This document shows, piece after piece, positions 34,011 to 44,715 of a stretch of 64,000 bases of DNA. The notes below the pieces were generated by a model, which saw only the letters and a list, made by a program, of their open reading frames with translations, made no database searches and was not told where the DNA came from. How positions within the stretch are numbered: the stretch's first letter is position 1; every line of letters starts with the position of its first letter. Source of the stretch: Rhabditoides inermis (lineage: Eukaryota; Nematoda; Chromadorea; Rhabditida; Rhabditidae); assembly GCA_963966185.1 (NCBI GenBank), contig CAWZYM010000307.1, forward strand, positions 374,001 through 438,000, written 5' to 3'. The position numbers and the translations under genes were made by a program.

Positions 34011-35224
34011 ATGGGAGTGAGTGGCTCTCTCTCCTCACCCTCTCACCTCTCATCTCTCTCCTCATACCTATCTTTATCTCTACCCTCATTTCTCTCCCTC
34101 CCCTTCCCCTTTCTCTTTCTCCCCTCTCTCTGCTCTCTAACTTCTTTGTTCTTGACCTTTCGTCACGCTAAGTGCCTTGTATAGTTATTTATTATTTCAT
34201 TCATTACCGCATTAGCATTACCCATTATTCTTTTTCTTATGTTCTATTCAAAACCATTTTCACCTTTCCAGCATCATTCGACAGAGAAGCGAAAGCACGA
34301 GAAGGATAAGAAGAAGAAGAAAGCCAAGAAACACAAGAAGGAGACGTATGGACACAAGTGAGGAAGACGGTAGCTTACAATACACATAGATTACTGTAGA
34401 ATACAGTACACCCTACCGTTTCCAGGCGCAACAGCGAGAGGACTGGCAAACACCACAAGAAAGACAAGGAGAAACACGAGGATCGGAACGAGGAGGTACG
34501 AAGATTACTGTAGCTACCGTACTATGATGGTTACTGTGCCTACCGTATTCCAGGGAATCCAGCTGGTGAAGGACGGCTCGAAGCCTAGGAAGACTCACAA
34601 AAAGACGAAAAAGAGCAAGAAAAACAACAACGATCCTGTAATTAGGAATACTGTAGACTGAAACGTCGTTATGTTTTTTTGTTTTCAGATTCACCCGACC
34701 GGTCAGCCGCACAAGGAGTATCGAAAGGTGCGGTGATGACTCGGTTGACGTCATCTGTTCGTCATCCATTTCAGAAGGCTAGTCCTGAGGAGAAGGAGAA
34801 GGAGGGAGCTCCTCGGGCGCCCATCGCAGTGCCTCTGGGAGACGCCCCTTCTGGCGTTGCTCTGCCCACTCCCGTTCCCCAGCCCACTGCTCCACTGACT
34901 GCTCCCACTGCTCCACAGGACCCTCCGCCCGCCCGGTCTGCTCCTGCACCTCCCATGAATCTCCCTCCCTCTGCACAGGAGAGTTCCAGCAACACTTCTG
35001 TCGGCACTTCCGCCCTCTCTGGTGGGTAAATCAGTGGGTAGACCAGTGGGCGAAGGTAGATCAGTTAGTGTTTTCAGGCACTTCGACTGGGACCACTGGA
35101 CCTCCGTCCACGTTTGCGACTAACTTCTCTTCTCCCAAGAACCACGTATCGAGTAACTCGAGTAACTCGAGTAACAGCTCTACTTCGAACAGCGTGTCAT
35201 CGGTGAGTGGAGGAGAGTGAGAGG

Positions 35225-35272
<48 letters not shown>

Positions 35273-35528
35273 AAGAGAAAGAGAGAGGAGAGAAAGAAAG
35301 AGACGAACTCAGACGTCGAACACTGCTTCGACGACCGACAACCGCGCCACTTCTCCCAAGAAGGACGGACCTCTCGCAAGCAGCAAAAGCTCCAACATTG
35401 CAGTCAGTATGCATCTCTCTTCTCAGATCTCTTTCCCCTTCTCTCTCCCCCTTCTTTCTCTCCTCTCTCTCTTCTCCTCTTCCCCCCCCTCTCTCTCTCT
35501 CTTTCTCACTCTCCTCTCTCTCTCTCTC

Positions 35529-35563
<35 letters not shown>

Positions 35564-37514
35564 ACTGAACCCTCTCTAGGACGACCTGACCGTGAAGTGT
35601 GTTGTTTCTCCTTCCCCGGCCTGTGCACCCATTGAGACTCCAACTCGTTACTTCGACAAAGTCAAGAAATTTGTCAACGACTGTGTTGAGAGTACGTTGT
35701 TTACTTGTTTACCGATGACGTCATCACTTGTTTGTTTCCAGATGGGATCGATGCCATGGCTGGAGAGTTCAAACACATTCGAAGCCATTTGCCCGTTGCT
35801 GCGACTCGAATCGACTTCGACCACAACCCGGACAAGAACCGATTCGAGGGTACGGTACATGGAATGGGGTTACTGTATCCAACGTATCCTTGAGACATTG
35901 TGTGCATCGACCAGACTAGGGTGAACCTGGAGAATGCTCATGGGGAGGAGTACATTCATGCCAACTGGCTCAATGTGTACAACGATAACAAGGTAGAGAG
36001 AGGGAGAGAAAGGGAGGGAGGGAGAGAGAGAGGGAGAGATGAGAGAGAGAGATGTGTGTGAGAGAGGGAGAGATGAGAGATGAGAGATGAGAGGAGGAGG
36101 AAGAGGGAGACATGTTGATTGTAGGCTATCCTGACCCAGCTTCCTATGGCGAACACTGCGTGTGACTTCTGGCACATGCTTCTCGAGAACAACGTCAAGG
36201 GTCAGTCACTCCTCTCCTCCCAATCAATCGATAACTGATCGATACTCAGGTGTGCTTCTGTTTCTGACCAAGTTCGAGTGGAGTCAGTTCGTGCAGCCTG
36301 GAACCTTCCCTGACAAGAAGTGAGTATCGATCGATATCGACTTATTGATTGTTTCTAGTGACTTCATTCACTACGCGAACCACCTTCGTGTCTCTGAAGT
36401 AAAGCGCATAGAGGTAATGATTGGTTGTTTACTCGAGTTTTTTACTTGTTTGTTTCCAGTTCTCGGATACGTGGACTCTTCGTGTGATGTCTATCAAGTT
36501 CCAGGACAAGCAGAGGTAGATCAGTGGTTGTTGGTAGATCAAAGGTTGATGTTGAGTTTCGTTCACTTGCACCATCACTCGGACTGGCCGCATGCTCTTC
36601 AGCCGAACAACATGCTCGAGATATGGCAGATCCAGTCCCTCTTCCGGTCAGCTCCTTCTCCACTCTCGTCATCCCTCCCCTCTTCCACTCGTCTTTTCAG
36701 TCGCTATGACTCTCCTCATGTGATAATGAGTCTTTCGGGCGCCGGCCGGGCGGGAACGTACGCTGCATTCGAGGTAGTATGTAGTATGATAAATTATGAT
36801 AAACATAAGCAATCATAATATCTCTTCCGCAAAGGGTTCTTTTTCGCATCGTACTTTCTCCGCAAAGTATCTCCCGCAATGTTATCTATTCTACTCCTTT
36901 TCCTCTCGTGGTCAGATGGCCGAGCGGTCTAAGGCGCTGGTTTAAGGCACCAGTCTCTTCGGAGGCGTGGGTTCGAATCCCACTCTGATCAGATCTTTTG
37001 CCAAATAATACTAATTAATTGATATGGATTGTTTATCATTCATTAGATATAAAACCTATTTGTTTATGTTCTAGTTTATTTAAACATTTTCTAGCTCGCA
37101 CATTACCGCCTTCACAGTGACAACTTCACCAAGATCTCAGTCTACGACGCTGTCATTCGCACTCGCGACTCCAGGTACTTTGTTCAGCTGTTGTTTACCT
37201 TATTATCAGTATATATTGTTTACTTTTAGGATGCACGCTGTTCAGACGCCTGCCCAACATGCCTTCATATACATGGCACTACTCGAACATATTCTCTCCA
37301 ACCAGGTCCTACATTATCTATTGATCGAGCATTCTGATTATTGATTGATTTCAGGTGCTCGCTGCGATCATTTCTGTGAACAAGCCGGAGACTATGGACA
37401 AGTACAAGAAGGTATGAATGGAGGCATACCGATGATTGATTACTGTATTCACAGGTGCAAGCTCGGTATGCGGAGAAATACAGGCCCCTCTGTCAGCTGT
37501 ATCAGGAGTACTGA
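34011..37514 (+). CDS. PTP-domain protein lacking catalytic residues (pseudophosphatase), copy 1
   Basis: Many short exons. The ATG at 34011 gives Met-Gly before the first intron and is in phase with exon 2; the ATG at 33964 is out of phase. The N-terminal part is Lys/His-rich (EKRKHEKDKKKKK, KKTKKSKKNNND), followed by Pro/Ala-rich and Ser/Asn/Thr-rich linkers. The tyrosine-phosphatase domain begins near 35600: KNRFEDIVCIDQTRV, EYIHANWLNVY, FWHMLLENN and KRIEFSDTWTLRV. The WPD loop reads DWPHALQP (Asp to His, 36591-36593). The P-loop reads MSLSGAGRAGTY where HCSAGxGRTGT is expected: catalytic Cys is Ser (36729-36731), Arg kept. C-terminal VQTPAQHAFIYMALLEH is the normal PTP motif. It is therefore probably a pTyr-binding or scaffold protein, not an enzyme. 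A tRNA gene lies in one intron. Confidence 0.85.
36910..36991 (+). tRNA. tRNA-Leu(AAG), inside a PTP-like gene intron
   Basis: Class II tRNA. The acceptor stem GGTCAGA/TCTGATC pairs with one G-U, and A is the discriminator. D arm GGCCGAGCGGTCTAAGGC, anticodon stem CTGGT/ACCAG with loop TTAAGGC (anticodon AAG), long variable arm CTCTTCGGAG, T arm GTGGGTTCGAATCCCAC with a perfect B box. No intron. Same strand as the host gene. Confidence 0.95.
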
Positions 37515-38426
37515 AGTCTCTCCCACTCACAAATACAAATTCCTTACAAATTACACAAAAACCTCACAAAACCCAAAACAACTTTGTACTTAAAAATAGC
37601 AAATCGTGTTTTCGTAGTGTCATGATTCGCAGTTCGATTGATGAAATAAATCTTGGAAAATGTGCGTGTATGTTTGTGTTGTTTGGTGAGGTGTGTGACA
37701 CAGAAATAAGAGCAACAATAATAAGTGAACAAACGAACGTGCATGTATCTCATCGAGAAGATCAACCACATAAAATATGAAAAGGAGGAGGTACCGAAGT
37801 AGGTTGTGGGTCCTCTTTTCAAGTATAACGTATTAATCTGTGGTGGAGAGAAAGAGAAGAAAAACTCCCTCGCCCTTCACTGACGTCACGGTGCGCGTTA
37901 TACATTATACGTGACGGGCTGTTTAACCAAGGCGCCTTACCTCTTAGCTAATGGCCAAGGATGCCCTTCGTAATACGCCCGGGACCTGTCCACAGCATGT
38001 CAGCATGTTGCATGTCCATAACATAACACACACCATGTAGTCATTGTTACGCCGTCTGCTTCCCTAGATACATAGAGAGAAAGACCTCGACTCGACTCGA
38101 TCACATGAGCACACTCCACGCTGTTTCAAACTAGAAGTGTTGTTTCAAACTAGAACTCAGCTCAGGACTCGGGTATTAGATTTCTTATTGCACACATGAA
38201 GGTTACAGATTGAACGGTTTACCTTAAATACCTGTGAACCATGATTGTCTAATGTTTTGGATATTACACACGATACTTGAACTGGATAACGTTTGTTGGA
38301 CTGGAATTGAACAATGATAGAAAGGGAAACGCCCCCAGGCGAGAGTGCACTTTTTCAGGTATTACTGTTGTGTGTGAGTAGTATATAATGTGGTGTTGTG
38401 GCATGTTGTCTGTGTGACAGATTGGA
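37515..38426. other. Spacer between PTP-like gene and collagen copy 2
   Basis: AATAAA at about 37645 is the likely polyadenylation signal of the PTP-like gene. 38264-38426 is the collagen upstream region, an inverted copy of 33286-33450. Near 37920-37965 a TTAGCTAATGGCC segment vaguely resembles a tRNA D arm but has no B box. Repeated with few changes at 46667-47578. Confidence 0.5.
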
Positions 38427-39519
38427 ATGACTCGTGTATTGGTTGGAGTGGCAGCCGCCAGCTGTGGACTCACTGTCCTCGCTGTACTCGCCGCACTAGC
38501 AAGCATCGCCATCGATGCAAACGACTTCTTCCAACAACAGAAGGCAGACATGAGAGAGTTCAAGGTATGTCCATTGTACTCTTTCCCTCCCCCTCTCACC
38601 CTCTCTCACCCTCTCTCCCTCCCTTTCCCTCTCTCCCTCTCACCCTCTCCCTCCCTCCTCCCTCCCTCCCTCTCTCCCTCCATGACTGTCTGTTCAGGAG
38701 TATGCGGACGCAGCGTGGTCTGAGATGATGTTGGTCAACTCTGTGGCTGGTCGCAGCTCTCGCGCCTCCGGTTTCTCGCACCATAAGAAGGCTATGCGTT
38801 CGCATCACAAGAGGGCCAATGCTGGGCAGTGCAACTGTTCTGCTGGTGCGAACAACTGCCCGCCTGGACCTGCCGGGCCTCCCGGAGCCAAGGGACACGA
38901 CGGAGAGAACGGACAGCCCGGACAGCCCGGACAGCCCGGAAACGCCGGGCTCGCTGTTGCCAACCAAAAGAACAACGAGTGCATCAAGTGCCCCGCCGGA
39001 CCTGCCGGACCTCCTGGACCCGCTGGACCCGCCGGACCCGCCGGACCCCCTGGAAACGACGGACAGCCCGGAAGTCCCGGACGCAACGGACAGCCTGGAC
39101 CGGCTGGAGCCTTGGGAGACGCCGGAGCGGCCGGACAGCCCGGACAGGCCGGAGCTGCTGGAGTGGCGGGAAAGGCTGGCAAGAAGGGGCGGGCGGCGCC
39201 CGGAGCTGCCGGAGCCCCTGGAAAGGCAGGAGCCGCCGGAGCGCCCGGACCGGCTGGCCAGAACGGCGCCCCTGGACAGGCGGGAGCGGCGGGGCCGGCG
39301 GGACGGGCTGGGCAGCCGGGAGCCCCTGGATTGGACGGAGCAGCGGGAGTGGCCGGAGAGGCCGGAGGCCCCGGAGCAGACGCCGCATACTGTCCTTGTC
39401 CCTCCAGGTCGGGAGAAGGAGCAGTGCAGCAGGAGCAGCACTCTGCCACCGGAGGCTACAGACACAAGAGGAGAAGGAGCAGCAGTAAGAGGAAGGTCGT
39501 CCGCGTCAGCAAGGCATAA
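38427..39519 (+). CDS. Cuticle collagen, copy 2
   Basis: Inverted paralogue of copy 1 with the same two-exon structure: exon 1 begins at the ATG at 38427, the CT-rich intron ends at the CAG before GAGTATGCGG, and the stop is at 39519. Differs in residues GLTVLAVL in the anchor segment and SPGRNG in the first collagen block, and in a different intron length. All Gly-X-Y blocks, cysteine clusters (CNC, ECIKC, CPCPS) and the basic tail are intact. An AATAAA follows at about 39565. Confidence 0.88.
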
Positions 39520-39819
39520 GCACACCCTTTCTGTACATTGTCTTACAAACAACAAACATCACCAATAAACATTTATCGAATTTTTTGTTGTTTTAATTAT
39601 GTCTATGTTCATGATATCTTCATATTTAATATAACAATTACAGTTATACAAATATATTCTTGTCATCTGTGTTTGTTCATCTGCTATTATGTTATCATAT
39701 GATCCTGAAAGGTCAAAGAACGTGGGCGAGTACACGGAAATGCGTTCTGTACAGTGTATACACAGCGGTCAATCTAAATCCATATAAAACATGATTTTCT
39801 ACTTCGAAAACTACATTCA

Positions 39820-41247
39820 ATGATGTGGTGCCCTACTCTGGTCCTGTTGCTTGTGGGTACGTCTTCTGGCCAGCTGTTCGGATTCGGGGCCAGCTCGAAT
39901 GAAACAGCACAGCCATCGCCCACGTGAGACCATTTACATGCATTCCGCGAGATACTCTACTCACAACTACTTTCAGTAAAGCTCCAGGCGGCAACGATAC
40001 CGACCACAATCCGCTACATTTGCTGTGCATCCCGTGCACGGTAGGCATAGAAGCGAATCAGCTATCAGTTGCTGATTTCAGGCAGTGATGAGTGTGGTGC
40101 ACACGTATGCCCACCTGCCCGGGTCGAAAGGGGTGAGGAGTGGGTGGGGGAGTGTCCATGTGTGTGTCTCTTTCAGATCCTCCTCACCTCCTGTCACATA
40201 CTCGTCTCCGCACCTCTCGTCTGCGATGCATCCGTAAGTTACGAGAGACCATTTGAGAATACGATTTTTGGTTCAGGTCGATGCATTCTTTCTCATGGAA
40301 CGCTTCTCTCCGAAGGACAAAATTTGCAAGAGAGCGATGATGTGCAAAGTGTGAGGATATTTTGGGATATAAAATATTGGATATTCACATAAAATAAATT
40401 GATATTACTAGATTACATTTTATAAGTAACATACTTCAAGGGAGTGTACCCTCTGGTTTTCGAAGTTCATTTTCGAAGAGTTAGCATCGGAATGTGAAAA
40501 TACATCAAAAATGATACACTTTTCTCAATTGGACCATATGCCGCAAATGGCGGGAAGTTGGAGAAACCATCATCAACTGTGCACGTTTGTGCACATTTCT
40601 GCACACTTTTCTCTAGAAAGAGCGTATTCGAGCGAAAATTAAACAATTTTCAAGGCGACTTGAGCATAACTTTTCTATGAGAAAGTACACTATTTATGAA
40701 ATAGTTCAATATTCTGATGCTAACTCAAATTCGAAAACCAGAGGGTACACTCCCTTTAATTATAGCAACGGTCCTCTCGATCTTCTGTTCGCCCCGGCTC
40801 GCACTCGCGGCAATGCAAGCAACAATCTCACGCCGGCCAACGAACGAGTGATCAAGGTGACTGCACAAAGAATAAACAACATGACATTTTGATATTGAAT
40901 GATGTTAAAATCAAAAAAAAATCTTTGTGATGATGGTGTGTTTGTTGCAGTTGCTGTCCTCTGCCACTATGCCTGCCGCCATTCAATCAGAGTCACGAAA
41001 GAAGATCGAAGCGGCCATTCCAGTAGCACAAATAACACAAATTGTGAAGAAAAATGTACCCGGAGCGGACACTCTCTCAGAAGATGACGTCACAAAGGTA
41101 TACACATGAGGATCCTGGTAGTGATATCTTGATTGAAATGAGACATTTGAGGTGTTGGATCTGCTTGAGCACTTGGTCGATGCTCACTTACAGGACAGCG
41201 AACGACTCACTCTCAAACAAGCTGAGAACAGCACACAAGACGAGTAG
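39820..41247 (+). CDS. Secreted saposin-like (SapB-domain) protein, copy 1
   Basis: Multi-exon gene. MWCPTLVLLLVGTSSG is a signal peptide (two ATGs in tandem at 39820 and 39823), followed by a short N-X-T/S-rich spacer. Then comes a six-cysteine domain: LLCIPC, VHTYAHLPG, LLTSCHILV, PLVCDAS, MERFSPKDKIC and KRAMMC. Its spacing is that of saposin B (CxxC...C...C...C...C). A C-terminal extension (LDLLFAPARTR, IEAAIPVAQITQIVKKNV, DSERLTLKQ) has no recognised family. SapB proteins bind or disrupt lipids, and nematode relatives act in gut defence or lipid handling; the role here is inferred. The intron after the SapB domain contains the 40440-40754 MITE. TATAAAA lies at 39783. Confidence 0.72.
40440..40754. 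mobile_element. 315-bp MITE in an intron, absent from the duplicate
   Basis: Perfect 25-bp terminal inverted repeats: the left starts GGGAGTGTACCC at 40440 and the right ends GGGTACACTCCC at 40754. Flanks are TTCAA on the left and TTTAA on the right, a possible 5-bp target-site duplication with one change. The matching position in unit 2 (about 49589) reads CTTCATTATAG with no insert. The interior is AT-rich and non-coding, so it is a non-autonomous element. Superfamily not assignable from the ends. Confidence 0.88.
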
Positions 41248-41377
41248 AGATCTTGTTCCCTCAAACTAATGTATAAACTGTGAATAACTCGTATAAATCC
41301 TGGAGCATGAAACAACTATGTTTATTGTGTGAAGTTTGTACATAACAGAAACGACGGAATGTACAGAAAGGGTGTGC

Positions 41378-42461
41378 TTATGCCTTGCTGACGCGGACGA
41401 CCTTCCTCTTACTGCTGCTCCTTCTCCTCTTGTGCCTGTAGCCTCCGGTGGCAGAGTGCTGCTCCTGCTGCACTGCTCCTTCTCCCGACCTGGAGGGACA
41501 AGGACAGTATGCGGCGTCTGCTCCGGGGCCTCCGGCCTCTCCGGCCACTCCCGCTGCTCCGTCCAATCCAGGGGCTCCCGGCTGCCCAGCCCGTCCCGCC
41601 GGCCCCGCCGCTCCCGCCTGTCCAGGGGCGCCGTTCTGGCCAGCCGGTCCGGGCGCTCCGGCGGCTCCTGCCTTTCCAGGGGCACCGGCAGCTCCGGGCG
41701 CCGCCCGCCCCTTCTTGCCAGCCTTTCCCGCCACTCAAGCAGCTCCGGCCTGTCCGGGCTGTCCGGCCGCTCCGGCGTCTCCCAAGGCTCCAGCCGGTCC
41801 AGGCTGTCCGTCGCGTCCGGAGCTTCCGGGCTGTCCGTCGTTTCCAGGGGGTCCGGCGAGTCCGGCGGGTCCAGCGGGTCCAGGAGGTCCGGCAGGTCCG
41901 GCGGGGCACTTGATGCACTCGTTGTTCTTCTGGTTGGCAACAGCGAGTCCGGCGTTTCCGGGCTGTCCGGGCTGTCCGGGCTGTCCGTTCTCTCCGTCGT
42001 GTCCCTTGGCTCCGGGAGGCCCGGCAGGTCCAGGCGGGCAGTTGTTCGCACCAGCAGAACAGTTGCACTGCCCAGCATTGGCCCTCTTGTGATGCGAACG
42101 CATAGCCTTCTTATGGTGCGAGAAACCGGAGGCGCGAGAGCTGCGACCAGCCACAGAGTTGACCAACATCATCTCAGACCACGCTGCGTCCGCATACTCC
42201 TGAACAGACAGTCATGGAGGGAGAGAGGGAGGGAGGGAGAGAGGGTGAGAGGGAGGGAGAGAGAGGGTGGGAGAGAGGGTGAGAGAGGGTGAGAGGGGGA
42301 GGGAAAGAGTACAATGGACATACCTTGAACTCTCTCATGTCTGCCTTCTGTTGTTGGAAGAAGTCGTTTGCATCGATGGCGATGCTTGCTAGTGCGGCGA
42401 GAGCAGCGAGGACAGTGAATCCACAGCTGGCGGCTGCCACTCCAACCAATACACGAGTCAT
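41378..42461 (-). pseudogene. Cuticle collagen, copy 3, with nonsense codon
   Basis: Near-identical to copy 1 (same GFTV anchor, same promoter and intron). At 41735-41737 a Gly codon of the collagen domain is TGA instead of GGA. This ends the protein after about 191 codons, in the middle of the Gly-X-Y region and before the CPCPS cluster and basic tail. The downstream frame is still intact. Copy-specific SSGRDG residues also differ from copy 1. Either a recent pseudogene, a polymorphism or a base-call error. A truncated collagen could still be made and interfere with trimers. Confidence 0.8.
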
Positions 42462-43186
42462 TCCAATCTGTCACACAGACAACATGCCCCCACTCACACA
42501 ACACCACATTATATACTACTCACACACAACAGTAATACCTGAAAAAGTGCACTCTCGCCTGGGGGCGTTTCCCTTTCTATCATTGTTCAATTCCAGTCCA
42601 ACAAACGTTATCCAGTCCAAGTATCGTGTAAGAACGTTAGACAATGATAGAAGTTCGCAGATGTACATGTTGTATTGTTTGCTGTCGAATACGAATACGA
42701 AACAATGCATATTTTGTTAATGACCGTGATTATGTGAATAACGTAGTGAGTAGTTTAGGATCCCTTCACCTAGATCTCGATGAACCATAGCCATCTTGTC
42801 AATAGAGATGTGCCTGAGATCCGTGTGGTGAGATTCTCACAGCCAATCCGTAGAGCAGAGACCTTGAAAAAAGCAAATGGAAGTTGTCAAGTGAGGAGAC
42901 CGATCACGAGATTCGGACCTTGACAGTGTAGGTGTCAACGAGGTATATAAACGCCCATCTTGGATTATAATCATTACTGGAGGCCGGGTAGTGACTATCT
43001 CTGCGACGATAACGACGATCCACCATAATGTTTTTTTTTCTGTAAAGATTTCGAAAAATCCTTACAGCACATTTTCGTTCATTTCCAACCAGGATAATAA
43101 AGTGCCGATTTCTGCCAGTTGTCTAGACCAACCTCGAAAATGACGTTCTCCTCGGATCCGAAACGTCGTCAGTCTGCCACGCAGCC

Positions 43187-44678
43187 ATGGGAGTGAGTGG
43201 CTCTCTCTCCTCACCCTCTCACCTCTCATCTCTCTCCTCATACCTATCTTTATCTCTACCCTCATTTCTCTCCCTCCCCTTCCCCTTTCTCTTTCTCCCC
43301 TCTCTCTGCTCTCTAACTTCTTTGTTCTTGACCTTTCGTCACGCTAAGTGCCTTGTATAGTTATTTATTATTTCATTCATTACCGCATTAGCATTACCCA
43401 TTATTCTTTTTCTTATGTTCTATTCAAAACCATTTTCACCTTTCCAGCATCATTCGACAGAGAAGCGAAAGCACGAGAAGGATAAGAAGAAGAAGAAAGC
43501 CAAGAAACACAAGAAGGAGACGTATGGACACAAGTGAGGAAGACGGTAGCTTACAATACACATAGATTACTGTAGAATACAGTACACCCTACCGTTTCCA
43601 GGCGCAACAGCGAGAGGACTGGCAAACACCACAAGAAAGACAAGGAGAAACACGAGGATCGGAACGAGGAGGTACGAAGATTACTGTAGCTACCGTACTA
43701 TGATGGTTACTGTGCCTACCGTATTCCAGGGAATCCAGCTGGTGAAGGACGGCTCGAAGCCTAGGAAGACTCACAAAAAGACGAAAAAGAGCAAGAAAAA
43801 CAACAACGATCCTGTAATTAGGATTACTGTAGACTGAAACGTCGTTATGTTTTGTCTTTAGATTCACCCGACCGGTCAGCCGCACAAGGAGTATCGAAAG
43901 GTGCGGTGATGACTCAGATGACGTCATCTGAACGTCACTCATTCCAGAAGGCTAGTCCGGAGGAGAAGGAGGGAGCTCCTCGGGCGCCCATCGCAGTGCC
44001 TCTGGGAGACGCCCCTTCTGGGGTTGCTCTGCCTACTCCCGTTCCCCAGCCCACTGCTCCACTGGCTGCTCCCACTGCTCCACAGGACCCTCCGCCCGCC
44101 CGGTCTGCTCCTGCACCTCCCATGAATCTCCCTCCCTCTGCACAGGAGAGTTCCAGCAACACTTCTGTCGGCACTTCCGTCCTCTCTGGTGGGTAAATCA
44201 GTGGGTAGACCAGTGGGCGAAGGTAGATCAGTTAGTGTTTTCAGGCACTTCGACTGGGACCACTGGGCCTCCGTTCACGTTTGCGACTAACTTCTCTTCT
44301 CCCAAGAACCACGTATCGAGTAACTCGAGTAACTCGAGTAACAGCTCTACTTCGAACAGCGTGTCATCGGTGAGTAGAGGAGAGTGAGAGGGAAGGAGAG
44401 AAAGAGAGAGAGAGAGAAAAGGAAAGAGAAAGAGAGAGGAGAGAAAGAAAGAGACGAACTCAGACGTCGAACACTGCTTCGACGACCGACAACCGCGCCA
44501 CTTCTCCCAAGAAGGACGGACCTCTCGCAAGCAGCAAAAGCTCCAACATTGCAGTCAGTATGCATCTCTCTTCTCAGATCTCTTTCCCCTTCTCTCTCCC
44601 CCTTCTTTCTCTCCTCTCTCTCTTCTCCTCTTCCCCCCCCCTCTCTCTCTCTCTTTCTCACTCTCCTCTCTCTCTCTC

Positions 44679-44715
<37 letters not shown>

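Noticed and set aside
35218..35267. Regular (GA)n and (CT)n tracts considered as a CRISPR-like array
   Set aside because: Simple microsatellites without spacers, in a eukaryotic genome.
35207..35635. Ser/Leu and Arg/Glu-rich open frames over CT/GA tracts in the PTP-like gene (also 44.4 kb)
   Set aside because: They read through intronic microsatellites. The spliced PTP-like model explains the region.
37917..37965. tRNA-like segment in the spacer after the PTP-like gene
   Set aside because: A D-arm-like stretch only; no T arm or B box and no acceptor pairing.
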